Shown here in pieces: positions 10,211-21,700 of a DNA stretch of 64,000 nucleotides (positions within the stretch are counted from its first letter, which is position 1; each line of letters begins with the position of its first letter). Both the position numbers and the translations under genes were made by a program. Source of the DNA: Hemibagrus wyckioides (Eukaryota > Chordata > Actinopteri > Siluriformes > Bagridae); contig NC_080710.1 in the NCBI RefSeq assembly GCF_019097595.1, forward strand, positions 29,658,280 to 29,722,279, written 5' to 3'. The notes beneath the pieces are model-generated. The model had not been told where the DNA came from. It saw only the letters and a list, made by a program, of their open reading frames with translations, and did no database searches.

Positions 10211-11599
10211 TTTTGAAACATGTGGCTAGGAATATAGGTTTATTAGTAATCCAGATTATACAAGGACAAAAAAAAATGAAGATTTTAATAAGTTATTTCT
10301 AATTATCTTATTTATTCATGCATGTATACGTTTTACAATTAGAAACCATACCAACAATTTAAGAATTAGAATTAGTCGATTCATTTAAAATTGGAGCAAT
10401 GGCACTGTTGCTGCTGCAGGACATTGACTTCAGTGTTGGAGCAGATGTGATAAATAAAGACCAGTCATGATCCTGAGTTATCAAAGCTTTGTGATATTCA
10501 TATCTGTTATATGGAAGCTGTACAGGCGCTGGATAGCATTAAAATGCCAGATGTAAGTACGTGGAAGATCTCAGGGGGTGCATGAGTGGAGAGATGCTTA
10601 AAATATCAACCTTGAAATAGCCCCCAAAAGCATCTCGGGCAACTCCTTCTCGGCTTCCGTAGGCTTTCTGAGCATCTACATGCTGATTGGTTCGCGTGGA
10701 GGGCGCGAGGGCGTTAGAATAATAAATAGAGACGGGAATCCCGGTTCTTCTTGGTGAGTCAGCTCAATTGACTCGGCTCACCACTAAGAGTCGATTCTTT
10801 CGATTCCCAAACGACTTATTTCTGATTTGTCTAAAATGAACAGTGCATTTCTTTGCATAACGCTGACTTAAATTGTTTCCTGAATTGTTTTACTATTCAG
10901 CTTAATTTCAACAAACTAAGCAACATCATTTGCTTTGTATTATTTAAAAAGAATCGATTTAAATAATTGTAAACTCAGCGCTATAAAGTATGATGTAACT
11001 TTACTGTCATTCCCATCTAATCAACATGTTATTTCCGGATAAATGATTCATTAAATATAATAAAGCAATAAATAAAAACACAATATGATAATATCCATTG
11101 TATAATAAATAGTTTATTAGTAATATTTGCAGTAAACAATCACTCTGCCACATAATACAGCAGAAATCTTTTGGTTGCTTAGCAGAATAACGGAAAATGG
11201 CTGAAAACCCCCTGAAATGAAAATTTACGTGATCGTGACGTGCTTCACGTGCGTTTTATTTTTTTCGACATTTGCCATATCACAAAATTACCATATCACA
11301 AAAATCCACCTTCACGTGTATAATTTATTTGATTTTATTTTCAAATGTGATCACATATTACTGTGAAATATGAAAAGACTTTTTCTTTTAATAAAATTTC
11401 AAATTCATCGAGTTGTTGCGCCGCCCACTGAGAAACGCCGTTACCATGGCAACCAGAAGCACAAACGCCTACTCTCGACTTCATAGTACGAAGCATGCGG
11501 AGATAAACGTAGCTTGTAGCGTTCACCCCCCAAAGAGTCGACTCAATTAATCCGTCATCTGAAGAGTCGACTCCTCCTTGAACGACACATCACCAAGAG
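10211..11599. other. Mostly unique stretch with CpG-containing patches and GAGTCGACTC palindromes
   Basis: No gene was recognised. The part at 10,655-10,820 is richer in CpG than its surroundings (GGTTCGCGTGGAGGGCGCGA). GAGTCG-type words recur at 10,750-10,800, and the exact palindrome GAGTCGACTC occurs twice at 11,535 and 11,564. These words resemble terminal motifs of fish hAT-like elements, so 10,740-11,580 may be one decayed element. I could not prove matching ends. Confidence 0.4.
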
Positions 11600-11868
11600 C
11601 CAATCAAATGCGTGGGTTTATACATGGGAAGTCCAGCGCACTTGATCCATCGCGTTTGTTTTTACAAAAAGACAGCAATGGTCGCTTTGTGAGCAGATTT
11701 ATTTATTAAGTGCATTTTATAAACGCAGAAAATCGTTTTTGGACTAGTTCTGTGATCGCTCGTTTTTTTAGACAGGTTGTTATTTTTAGAGTAAACATGT
11801 CGGTCAGGGGTTGAGTCTGTCCATCTTACTGGGTTTGTTCTGGCTTGGTGACGCCTACAATAAACGGT
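11600..11868 (+). promoter_or_regulatory. Candidate promoter and non-coding first exon of the scramblase gene (weak)
   Basis: The downstream gene needs a 5' non-coding exon because its ATG follows a splice acceptor by nine bases. This CpG-containing patch has a TATA-like TTTATACAT at about 11,617-11,625, a possible start near 11,650, and a consensus-like donor ACG|GTAAGC at about 11,869. It is the best candidate I see upstream, but nothing links it to the gene directly. Another first exon nearer 18 kb is possible. Confidence 0.2.
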
Positions 11869-12103
11869 AAGCGCAGAGGATTTGTTTATGCTGGGATCTA
11901 CTAACGCTTGCTTATTTGGATTTGTTCTTTCTTGAAACAAACAGAAATCTCGTCTAATGTCCATCACAGTAAACGGTTTGTATTGCTGTGTTTATAATGT
12001 AGTTTATTTCTGTATCACTGAATCCGCTTTGAATTCCGGTGTGTTTCCGCCTAGAGGCTGTACTATCTGCTGTAGACTAACCGGTTAAAGAAAAGGGGCG
12101 GAA

Positions 12104-12154
<51 letters not shown>
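12104..12154 (+). repeat. (AAT)n microsatellite
   Basis: About 16 uninterrupted AAT units. Confidence 0.97.
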
Positions 12155-12155
<1 letters not shown>

Positions 12156-12239
12156 CTGTATGCAAAAGTGAGGGAGAGCTGGGCATGTTGTCACTTTTCT
12201 TGTGTGTTATACATTCAAATATCATACCAGATGAAAATC

Positions 12240-12727
12240 TTTGTGGCCAATAGTATATGGACACCTGACCGTCACACCCATATGTGCTCCATCCTTAAAG
12301 CTGGAAGGAAACGATTGTATAAAATGTGTTTGTATGCTGTAACATTATAATTTATCTTCACTGGAAACGAGAGGCCCAAATCTGCTCCAGCATGACAATG
12401 CCCCTGTACACAAAGCAAGCTCCAGACATGGTTCCGAAGGTTTTATGTGGAAGATCTTGAGTGTCCTGCACAGAACCCTGACTCTGACTCCGCCCCACTG
12501 AACTCCTTTGGGATGAACTGGAACTGGAACTGGAAGTGGAGTCTCTTCACCCAACATCACTATGCCTGATCTCACTAATGATCTTATAGCTGAATGAACA
12601 CGAATCCACACAGGGTGGAGAAGAGTGGAGCTGATTGTAACAGCAAAGACGGACTAAACCTTGAATATGAACTCCGATGTTCAACAAACATGCCTGGCTG
12701 TCCACAAACCTTTGGTTGTGAAGTGTA
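12240..12727. mobile_element. Non-autonomous Tc1-like element (GTGGACACCTGACC type)
   Basis: The left end is TTGTGGCCAATAGTATATGG followed by ACACCTGACCGTCACACCCA. The right end is GGCTGTCCACAAACCTTTGG, ending near AGTGTA. Between them are transposase fragments (CCAGCATGACAATGCCCCTG encodes the QHDNAP block, then the CCACTGAAC...TTTGGGATGAACTGGA block). Decayed and incomplete. Confidence 0.8.
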
Positions 12728-12879
12728 ACATTTAAGTATGGAGCTACAGAAGGTTAAATAGAGGGCATTAGTTACAATTTACCTCATCAGTTTAAGGCTT
12801 GATTTTTTTTTTTCCAGGCATAAAATGTGTTGTTTCTGTAAGAACCAGTAGGACTAGATGTGAAAGGTGTGGGTGGGTG

Positions 12880-13732
12880 TACGGCCTCCCCCACTAGCAC
12901 TAAAATCTAGTGCACCAGTTAAAACTCACACTTACACTTGCTTAGTAAAATACATTCAGGGCCATAAATATGTAGACATTGACAAAGCTATTATTTTAGC
13001 TGTCTAAAACAGTGTAGTGGAGTTGAAAATAGGAATTAGCACTTTTTATGTGAACCTACTCTTTATAATGGACCAAAAGTAATAGGACATAAAGCAGGTT
13101 TTCTTGGGGACAGGGATGATGGTGGCTTGCTTGACACATGTGGAGATCACGATTAGATTCAAAGAGAGCTTAAAGATGTCCATGAAAACGTATGCTAATT
13201 AGTCAACACAGGCCTTTTACATCCATGGATGCCATCAGGTCCTGGTGCCTTCTGGGTGTTTACTTGGTAGCAAATCCATTTGCATCAATGACTGGCTAAA
13301 ATCTGGAAACAACTGACCTATCCACACACTGAGATTCTTCTCTTTTATGCTTTGCCAGGTCATAACTTTAGCTGCCTTCACATCCTGCTTGTTCTTTTGG
13401 GTAGTCTGCCTTCATGTTTGCCTTCAGCATGTGAGAAGCAGTTCAGGATTCAGTAGCCTAATTAGTTCCTGAGAAGCACTTGGTTGGGCAGTTGCATGTG
13501 AATATAAGCAGTTGAGGAAAGGACATTTATTTTCATTTACATTATTCAAGTTTTCTTCCTCATATCATCTCAGGGAGTTTTTCCACACCACCATTGCCTC
13601 AGGCTTGCTCATTATGGATAAAATGTTAGGGATAAATAGTAACTTAACTTTAAGCTTTAGAATGTTTTCTGCTTTGCGATAATGTCCATTGTTAAAAGTG
13701 CTATACAAATAAATTGAATTGAAATTGGTTTT
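12880..13732 (+). repeat. Long interspersed repeat with CTTTGAGACAATGTCC-type tail, interrupted by a LINE block
   Basis: The order of blocks matches 46,555-47,335 on the opposite strand: CACTAGCACTAAAATCTAGT, CATTGACAAAGCTATTATTT, GTCTAAAACAGTGTAGTGGA, TTCCTGAGAAGCACTTGG and the tail TAAAAGTGCTATACAAATAA. A block of about 155 bp at 13,098-13,252 (CTTGGGGACAGGGATGATGG onwards) is foreign to it and comes from the LINE family at 14,040-15,560. The tail is shared with 19,390 and 44,835. No coding capacity was seen. Confidence 0.7.
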
Positions 13733-13789
13733 TTATTCCTCTTCTTTGCCTTAAAGTCTTGGGTTGATTTAGAAGTCTAATGAATGTTT

Positions 13790-14039
13790 TGAAATCTTTG
13801 GCTGAATGTGAGCAGATAAGCTTTGGTCAGCAGTTGCGTCATCAACAAATGCAAGGCCACCACTCCTGCTGGCAGCTGTACACACCCACGCCGTAAGATG
13901 AGGTGGTATGCTTCAAATCATCAGCAGTTCCTTCCCTTCTCAGTGTTCTTCTTTTCCTACATCTTTGTCGCCTCTGTTTTTAGGATGTTGTAATGATACT
14001 GTGGGCATTCCACAAACAACATGCTGAGTCAATGGCCTA
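13790..14039 (-). mobile_element. Unclassified interspersed repeat, probably a DNA transposon remnant
   Basis: I recognise the stretch around TGCAAGGCCACCACTCCTGC and GATGAGGTGGTATGCTTC as a repeat seen in many fish genomes, but I cannot name the family. No intact frame is present. Confidence 0.35.
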
Positions 14040-15560
14040 TAAGGCTGGGAGTTTATTTCCACTGATGAACTCTGCTAATCTTAGCACTGCTCTGAAGACC
14101 TTTGGTACAGCAGCTGCTCTGCGTCTGACTGCAAACAGTGGCGCAGCATGCTCACATCAGAACGCTCTCTGTGGTGTAGAGGTTTGAGATGATTTCAGAG
14201 GATCTTAGCTTCTGCAGGAAGTACTGCTTGCTCTAACTAATGTGACTGTGTGAAGGCTTTTGAATGAGATCCTCTGAAAATGAAAAACACCAAGGAACCA
14301 GTAGGACTTAACTCTCTCCACCCCATTGATGTGGATAAGAGCGTTATCCCGTCTGTGACACCATATGCTCTTAGCTCTTCTCTGTAGATGTACATTAGCT
14401 CCAGGATGGTTGTATCATCAGCAAATTTTATGATGATTGAGGTGTGTGCAGCAGCTTAGTAATAAATGAGGAAATGAAAGGGGGCTGAGCAAACATCCCC
14501 ATGGGTCACCAGTGTGAGATGCATGGAGGTCTGTGTGTGTGTGTGTGTGTCTTTCATCCTTGAATACCTGGGGTATGCTGATCAGGAAGTCCACAATCCA
14601 GACCCAGATCCGTCAACTTGACTGAGATTGGTAGGGAAGTTGATTTTGAATGCAGAGATAAAAAATCTCCTTCCTCCAGGGGTTTCAGGCCAGAGTACAT
14701 GGTTATTGCATTAGTGTCATCAGTGTCTGGTGTCTGGTAGAGAGGAGTAGATGTGGCATTTGGCAAGCTGCTCAAAGCACTTCATGATCACTGATGTAAG
14801 TGCTACAGTGTGGTAGTCATTCAGGAAGCAGATAGCAGATGTCTTGGGGACAGGGATGATGGTGATCTGTGTATGGCATGTGGAGATCACAGCCAGATTT
14901 AATGAGAGGTTAAAGATGTCAGTGAAAACATCTGCTAATTAGTTAACACAGGCCCTTAAGAGAAGAGGCCAGTACCTGATGGCATCACATCCATGGATGC
15001 CATCAGGTTCTGGTGCCTTGTGAACCTTGAGGGTCATTCAGGCAGGAGACAGCAGATGTCTTGGGGACAGGGATGATGGTGGTCTGCTTGACGCGTGTGG
15101 AGATCACGCCCAGATTCAAAGAGAGATTAAAGATGTCCGTGAAAACATTAGTCAACACAATCGCTTCATGTCCATGGATGCCATGAGGTCCTGGTTTCTT
15201 CTGAGTGTTGAGGGTATGCATCATGGTCAGCAGGTATTTTCACAGCAGGGAATGTATTGCCTGCTTCAAAGCAAGTGGAGAATGTGTTGAACTTGTCAGA
15301 TAAAGCGTCAGATGTAGACTCCACTGTAGTCTGTTACAATGTGTATATAGCAGAGTGCTCCACATGCATTTTGGGTCAGAGACATGATGGTCCATCTCTG
15401 TTTTTCCTTGAAGTCTCTCTCGGCAGATCTGATAGCCTTTTGAAGGTTTTAGAAGGACCAGTCGGGTCCCCAGAGCTGAAGGCTGTAGTTGATGCTCTCG
15501 GCCTGGCGCGCACCTCTCCAATGACCCATGATTTCTGTTTTGAGAAATGACCTTACATTG
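14040..15560 (-). mobile_element. LINE reverse transcriptase remnant (Rex1/Babar-like)
   Basis: On the minus strand, residues read [22 protein letters not shown] and [17 protein letters not shown]. These match the N-terminal half of the reverse transcriptase of the fish LINE family whose typical text is GPDGIPG...TDIFNLSL...TTIIPVPK. The region around 14,390-14,440 corresponds to the later catalytic part. The block from CTTGGGGACAGGGATGATGG to the CATCAGGT motif occurs twice here (14,845-15,010 and 15,060-15,192) and once more at 13,098. Frameshifts and stops make it dead. Confidence 0.75.
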
Positions 15561-15990
15561 ACTGTTGGGACAGCATCATCATTTGTTGATTTGAGGTTAC
15601 TGAGTGTTTATCATGAACCAAGGCCCTGTGCCTTTGGTCTTACCAGAGTTTGGTGTTCTGGCTTGGTGGAAGGTGAGTCCTGCCTGTGTAATGACCGTTA
15701 TGGCCACCGCTGAGAATAAGCACACCAGCGTGCACCAGTTCTGTGTGTCCTGTTGAAATTTGACTCTCAAACTAATTTTGTTAAGTTTGTTATCCAAACA
15801 ATGAATGCAATCATGGTGGCTCATGGATACCATAAAACAGGACTGCAGCTAGAGTATTATAACAAAACCGGACACCAAGTGTCTCCGTGTCTGTCCACTT
15901 ATCCATGTCCTTTATTTATATATTTCTGTATAGGTGCTTTGTAACAATGTTTGTTGTTAAAAGCGTTATAAATAAAATTTAACTGAATAA
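15561..15990. other. Repeat-derived tail region
   Basis: Non-coding. The end at 15,935-15,985 (GCTTTGTAACAATGTTTGTT, GTTAAAAGCGTTATAAATAA) resembles the tail of the interspersed repeat at 12,880-13,732, in a more diverged form. The rest is not recognised. Confidence 0.4.
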
Positions 15991-17164
15991 AAAATGTCAG
16001 ATTCCAGTTGACTATATAAACAGAATATTGACCTTGGGACATGAAGTCAGACAAAACTTGGCTCCTCTGGTGTTGGAGGTATGATGTTGGAGGTGTGACA
16101 GCTCACCCTTCTCCTCCTTACTCAGTGTTTCTTTTAAATCTGTACATTTACTTCTTGAATATGATTTGATATGCATGTAAAATAATTCCACCTAGCGGCT
16201 GCACAGCATGTGGTTTTGTAAACCGATTTTGGTCTCTGTTAAAGATAATGATCTACTGAAACCCTGAACTGGTAGTTTTCAAAGGTTTACTTTGTGCTTC
16301 AGGGCTTCTGTAAAGATGTACCGAAAAAGATGTATGTAATTGCACTGCATTTAACTCCGTATACTATGAGTTTATTGATGAATTCTGGAGTAAATCTGAT
16401 TAACCCTCAGAGAAAGGGATTTTCAGATGAATTACAGCACTCAGTTAAATGATCCCATTAAAGTAAAAGCACTCTGTTCCTTATAATGCAGCCTTTTTTT
16501 TTTTAAACCCATGATTCATGAAGGGTAAGTAGCATGTAGTGCCTAATGTACGCTCCTTCTCCTGACCATTTGTCTAAGTGCTATTCTGATGGGATGTGAT
16601 TTCAGGCACATTAGTTAAAGTTAAGTAACGCTGCCTGAGGACTTCTGTAGTAGCCGTGATCGATTTGCGCGGGATAAGTAATCCCTGTATAAATCCTATA
16701 AATGAAAGTGTGTTCCTGAAGGTCAGCTTTCCAAATGTTCCATATTAATGCTGCCTGATTTGTTTTGGTCTTGCTCTGGGCCAATACCTGGCTTCAACTG
16801 GGTTTTATTTGATGAAAGATGATCAAGAAAGAGTGAACATTTCACGATATGTCTATGCTGATGAAACAACACACATCACATACATTACCCGAGGTTATTC
16901 CAGCCGGTCAATAGTATAATCTTTCCAGATGTCTGCAAAATTTCCTGATGCCACGCCTTCAGACTGGACTAAAGTCCCAGAGATGCTTTAATGTATCCCC
17001 AGGGTGTATTTCTGCTTCAGATCCACAGACAGCCTAATGATGATAAAACGCTTACTGAAGACAAATGAATGAACGTATAACTGATCCTAACACCAATTTA
17101 TCATTTTATGTAATGGTACTTTTTCTCTTCTTCACACATACACTGTATGCACTGAATATTCATG
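15991..17164. other. Unique non-coding stretch
   Basis: No gene, SINE, LINE or transposon signature was recognised over about 1.2 kb. There is a short T-run at 16,494-16,504. Confidence 0.5.
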
Positions 17165-17245
17165 CAATTATCCAATCAGACAATCATGTAGAAGCAGTAC
17201 AATGCTTAAAGTCATGCAGATATACGTCATGAGCTTTTTATAGCA
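17165..17245 (+). mobile_element. Tc1/mariner 5' fragment (same family as 48,450-49,310)
   Basis: ATTATCCAATCAGACAATCA, GTAGAAGCAGTACAATGC and GTCATGCAGATATACGTC correspond to the untranslated leader of the fish Tc1-like family whose transposase is recognised at 48.5 kb. Only the leader survives. Confidence 0.55.
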
Positions 17246-17387
17246 AAGATTTGGGGGTTGAGGGTGGGGGTGGTTGTTTTAGAAGCTGAGGATCTCCTGG
17301 GTTTTTGTGTGAACTCATATGAAAATAGCTTTGTTAATATGAGAGGTCAGAGGAGAAAAGCTAACAGGTTTGAGCTGACAGGAAGTG

Positions 17388-17583
17388 GGGATGTGGTAGC
17401 TTAGTGGTTGAGGTCTTGGATTACTGATCAGAAGCTTGTGAGTCTGAATTCCAGGTCCAACAAGCTGCCACTGCCAGGCCCCTGAGCAAGGGCCTTGATG
17501 GTCAATTGCTCAGCTATACAGAATGAGATAAAATATAAGTTTCTCTGGATATGGGTGTCTTCCAAATGCTATAAATGTAAATG
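17388..17583 (+). mobile_element. tRNA-derived SINE, family I, nearly full length
   Basis: Best copy for defining the family. Its head is GGGATGTGGTAGCTTAGTGG, its B-box region GAGTCTGAATTCCAGG (diverged), its body CAGGCCCCTGAGCAAGG, and its tail AGTTTCTCTGGATATGGGTG then TGCTATAAATGTAAATGA. The tail resembles the 3' end of the LINE at 6,476 read on its own strand. Confidence 0.85.
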
Positions 17584-17814
17584 ATATACTGATGTAGTAG
17601 CTCATATAACTGTGGTCAGCCGAAAAGCATCAAAACACACAACATATCAAACCATGAGGTAGATAGACTATAAAGGCAGAAGACCGGATTGTGTTTCATG
17701 TCTAAGAACCAGGAACAGGAATCTGAGATGGCGGTTAAAGATGGTGGAGGAAACACTGGCTATCATCAGCTTAACCTTTTTTATGTGTACGCTGCTGTTT
17801 CGTTCTGCCATGGG

Positions 17815-17985
17815 AATGGAAATCGACTTATAAGACAATTTTTAATCAGTGTAAACAAACCAATTATTTCATGGTCGCAAGTCTGATATAAAATGAGTCA
17901 GGACTCATGTTGGCTTTCAGTGTGAGCCATGTGTTTTTCTCTCTGTTGTGATAACCTTACACAGAATTTTACTGGTTGAAGATAA
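17815..17985 (+). repeat. Unclassified repeat pair, copy 1
   Basis: It matches 26,735-26,875 in the same orientation. Shared words in order include ATAAAATGAGTCAGGACT, ATAACCTTACACAGAATTTT and TGGTTGAAGATA. One copy lies before the first coding exon of the scramblase gene, the other in its last intron. Confidence 0.65.
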
Positions 17986-18134
17986 CACCCCAGCAGAAAT
18001 GGGTCATCACCATTTACTTTGGAGATAAAGAACATTTATGCAAACAAAAAACTGTTTTTGTTTAATTGGAACTTCTCCATGAATATATTGCCCATAGACG
18101 GCCAGATAAAAACAGATTTGCTTATGAAAAACTA

Positions 18135-18303
18135 CACTAGGTTACGTATGCAACCCAGTTCCCTGAGAAGGGAAGGAGATGCTGCATTGTAATGGACGCT
18201 ATGGGAATGCTCCTCGTCTGAAGCTCTATGTAAAATCATGGCAATCTATTGGCTAAGGAGGTCATGTGACGAGGTGGAGCACACCAGTAAGGCCATAAAA
18301 GGG

Positions 18304-18356
<53 letters not shown>

Positions 18357-18389
18357 GTCTATCTGTCTATCTGTCTATCTGTCTATCTG

Positions 18390-18435
<46 letters not shown>

Positions 18436-18490
18436 AGTGGCAGGAGCGTTCCCATAGCATCAGCCATGACAGCATCAAGGTACAAGTACA
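18135..18490. mobile_element. Foldback element split by a microsatellite
   Basis: The left arm GACGCTATGGGAATGCTCCT (about 18,193-18,212) is mirrored by the right arm GGAGCGTTCCCATAGCATCA (about 18,443-18,462). The outer arms AGATGCTGCATTGTAATGG and CCATGACAGCATCA also pair imperfectly. The centre is the CTGT/CTAT microsatellite. This is a known type of fish interspersed repeat with GTTCCCTGAGAAGGGAA near its end. Non-coding. Confidence 0.7.
18305..18435 (+). repeat. Tetranucleotide microsatellite (GTCT)n grading into (ATCT)n
   Basis: Pure GTCT units are followed by alternating GTCT/ATCT units and then pure ATCT units. The gradient looks like stepwise replacement within the array. It has no coding role. 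Confidence 0.97.
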
Positions 18491-18717
18491 AATTCTTAAA
18501 TCTGAGAGTCTGCTTTCATATGAGCTTAATATTAACCTCCATTGTGGAGTGTGATTATACCCAAATATTTAACGCTGGACAAGAACACTAGAAAACTTCC
18601 CATTGCATTTTTTGGCTTCTGGGAAAAAGAGTGGAGTAAAGCAAAGTTCAGGGCCACACAACACTGCCTTTATTATTTATTAACTTTAACCTGTTTTGCT
18701 TTTCTCAGGAGACAAAC

Positions 18718-21700
18718 ATGGCACATATGTACATGATGGCTAACCCTGGGATGCCCAGTTACCCACCTGGGCTTGAGTATCTGACACAGGTGAGAGCTCC
18801 ATGTGCTAACAGGATGTGTTTCTATGCATGTTTTTCTTTAAGTGATAGTGAAGTGTGTTATTTTAATACATCACTCGTATATTGTATTGCATGCTGTACA
18901 CTATATTGGTACACATGCCATTAAAACATGATGACATTGAGAAATTTCTATTCATGCTACTGCAGATCGATCAGCTACTGATTAAACAGAAGGTGGAGCT
19001 CATCGAGGGTAAGTCCTATACCCGTCACAGGGATTGTTCTTGATATCTAGGTTATGTGGCTACTTCCTTTGTGTCTATGCGAAATCTCAAGAGCCTGTTA
19101 TCTTGTTAAACTAGCACGCCTCCTTCCATCCCACCTCGAGCTGAGTGAGCTCTGGAGACATGCTTAACTCTCAAGTGAGATGCTCCATAAAAATAGAGTG
19201 AGCTAATTGGCTCATCACACGGTTTACACTCACTGCCTTGTTTGAAATACAAGTATTTAGTCATTTATACAATGTGTGTATCGACATGGTTATGTTGTTA
19301 AAATGTAATAATAGCTAAACGATCAGTTAGGAGTTTAATGCATTAGAGGATTATAAACTGTTGAAGAAAGGACATTGTTTACTTTTACATTATGTACTGT
19401 CCAGTGTCACCCAAATGAGGATGAGGTTCCCTTCTGAGCCGGGTTCCTCTCAAGGTTTCTTCCTCATATCATCTCAGGGCGTCACCTCAGGCTTGCTCAT
19501 TAGGGATAAATGTTAGAGATAAAAAGAAAGTTAACTTTAAACTTTAGAATTTTTTGTATGTTTCTATACTTCTGTAAAGCTGCTTTGAGACAATGTCCAT
19601 TGTTAAAAGCACTATACAAATAAATTGAATGGAAAATAATATTCCTACATTAGAATACTTATTAAAACCAAACATCAAGTCCTTTGGTTATAAATAAAAT
19701 ATAAAATATATTACATTATAAAAAATATAAATATAAAATAAAATAAATAAAATATTTAAGATAAATATTTTCTCAAGAGAAATATTTTTTTTTATAAAAA
19801 TATGAAAAAATTGTTCCAACAATAAATGTTTTGGGATAGGAATGTACCATCTAAAGGTGCCAGGTAAATTTCTCTATTAAACTTTTTTCCCTATCTTCAG
19901 AACCATAAAGCAGATTTTAAATAAATAGTTTTTACACTACTACATGTGGTTTATAAAGTTTATAAGGAAAATTTACTTCCCTTCCAAATGACACATAAAT
20001 TGACATTCTTATCAGATATTATAAAGTGGGTGGAGCTTAAATATAAGATTTAGATTATTTAAATAGTTTCAGATTATAAGGTTGTCAGAAATGGGGGAAA
20101 AAATAGAGAATAAATATATTTCTGTTTAGTTTTGATTAATTTATTAGTGCATGATCCATTTCAATTGTCATTTCTACTGGTAGTAAGTATCCATACTGTC
20201 TAACTCAGACTAAATTTATACACAGTGTTGTGTTCACAATAAATAGTTATGATGGGTTAAATATGGTTTAAATCTGAAATAGTTCTGGTTTTTAATATAT
20301 TATACTTATGTGGTTCTGGATTTGGAGGAAAAAACGAAACCGTTTACAGTAGGTCTGGAGGTTAGACTGTGGTTTCAGAACTTCATTCATCAGACACGCC
20401 TGTCTACAGACAATTAATCAGATTTTAAGTGGCTGCGGCTGAAAAGTGAAGCTGAAGAAGGATGATAAAAGCGACGTGAGAGGTGCTCTTGATGTAGAAC
20501 GGTCACATACTCTGTCTTAGAGAGCTTATTACTCATGTTCAGCTGACATCTAGGAGAGAGCTTCTCAAACATGGCCAGGGTGTTTTTATTTTTTTTTAAA
20601 TATGTTGGGCCTCCACATACGGTCATCATGAGTAAAAGATTAAAACTCTGAACAACAAGTTGTCTGGAAAATAATGGCTAATGTGCCAAAGTTAAAGTAT
20701 CATTTCTGCATAATATTGCATCAATTCAAGATATTTATGTTTTTGCTTGATGCAGTATCTCATTATTATATATAAAATATATATATTTTTAATCTTAATA
20801 TCCCATTACAACTTATTTTTACCATCCAGCTATTCAGGCTGTAACATCAACAGTTAGTTTATATTATATGGATGGATGGATGGATGGATAGATGGATAGA
20901 TAGATAGATGGATAGATGGATGGATCAATAACAACCCAGAGCCTTAACCACTTGAGCTACCACCAAAAAGAAAACAAACTCGGGTGCAGAACAGCAGACC
21001 TGAGCTTTTTTTTTCTCACTTATGTGAAAGCGTGAGACGAGTTGTTATTTAAAGTGCTGTGTTCTTCTGATCATGGTTCTCATTGCTGCAAATATGCAAA
21101 TAAGTTGAAGGAACCAGGGTTTAGGAATGTGTAATGTCAGATCCTGAAGAGTCAGGCTTCAGTGTTAACCCCAGGTAAAGTATGAGCAGCGTGAAATCTG
21201 TAACTACAAAACCCAGGATTCTGTTTACCTGAAGTTTAGAATGACACAGGGAAATGATTTCAAGTGTGAAAAGTCCTAATGTGTCACATTTTGAGGCTTA
21301 TGGCCTCTGAAGAATTAAGAGATTGGCGAATGTCCGTATACTAATACTATTTATAGCGTTTGGCAGACACCCTTATCCAGAGCGACTTACAATTTCTCTT
21401 ATTTTTTTTTTGAGCAATTAAGGGTTAAGGGTCTTGCTCAGGGGTCCAGTAGTGGCAGCTTGGTGGACCTGGGACTCAAACTCACAACATTCTGAACAGT
21501 AGTCCAATACCTTAATCCCCTATTGGGGTGCCCTTAACATGGTTTAGCATGCTAGATGTCCATGAGGAAGGCATTAATAGTCGTTCCTGTACCATTCATA
21601 TCAGTGTTAAGACAATAATCATAGTGCCGTGTTTCACATTACTGTGTTAGTGTGGTTGAATTTATACCCAATGCACCCTTGTGTGAATGTGTGTTTACAG

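Noticed and set aside
11934..11950. GAAACAAACAGAAA as an interferon response element for the scramblase gene
   Set aside because: The spacing between the two GAAA cores is six bases rather than two, so it does not fit the ISRE consensus.
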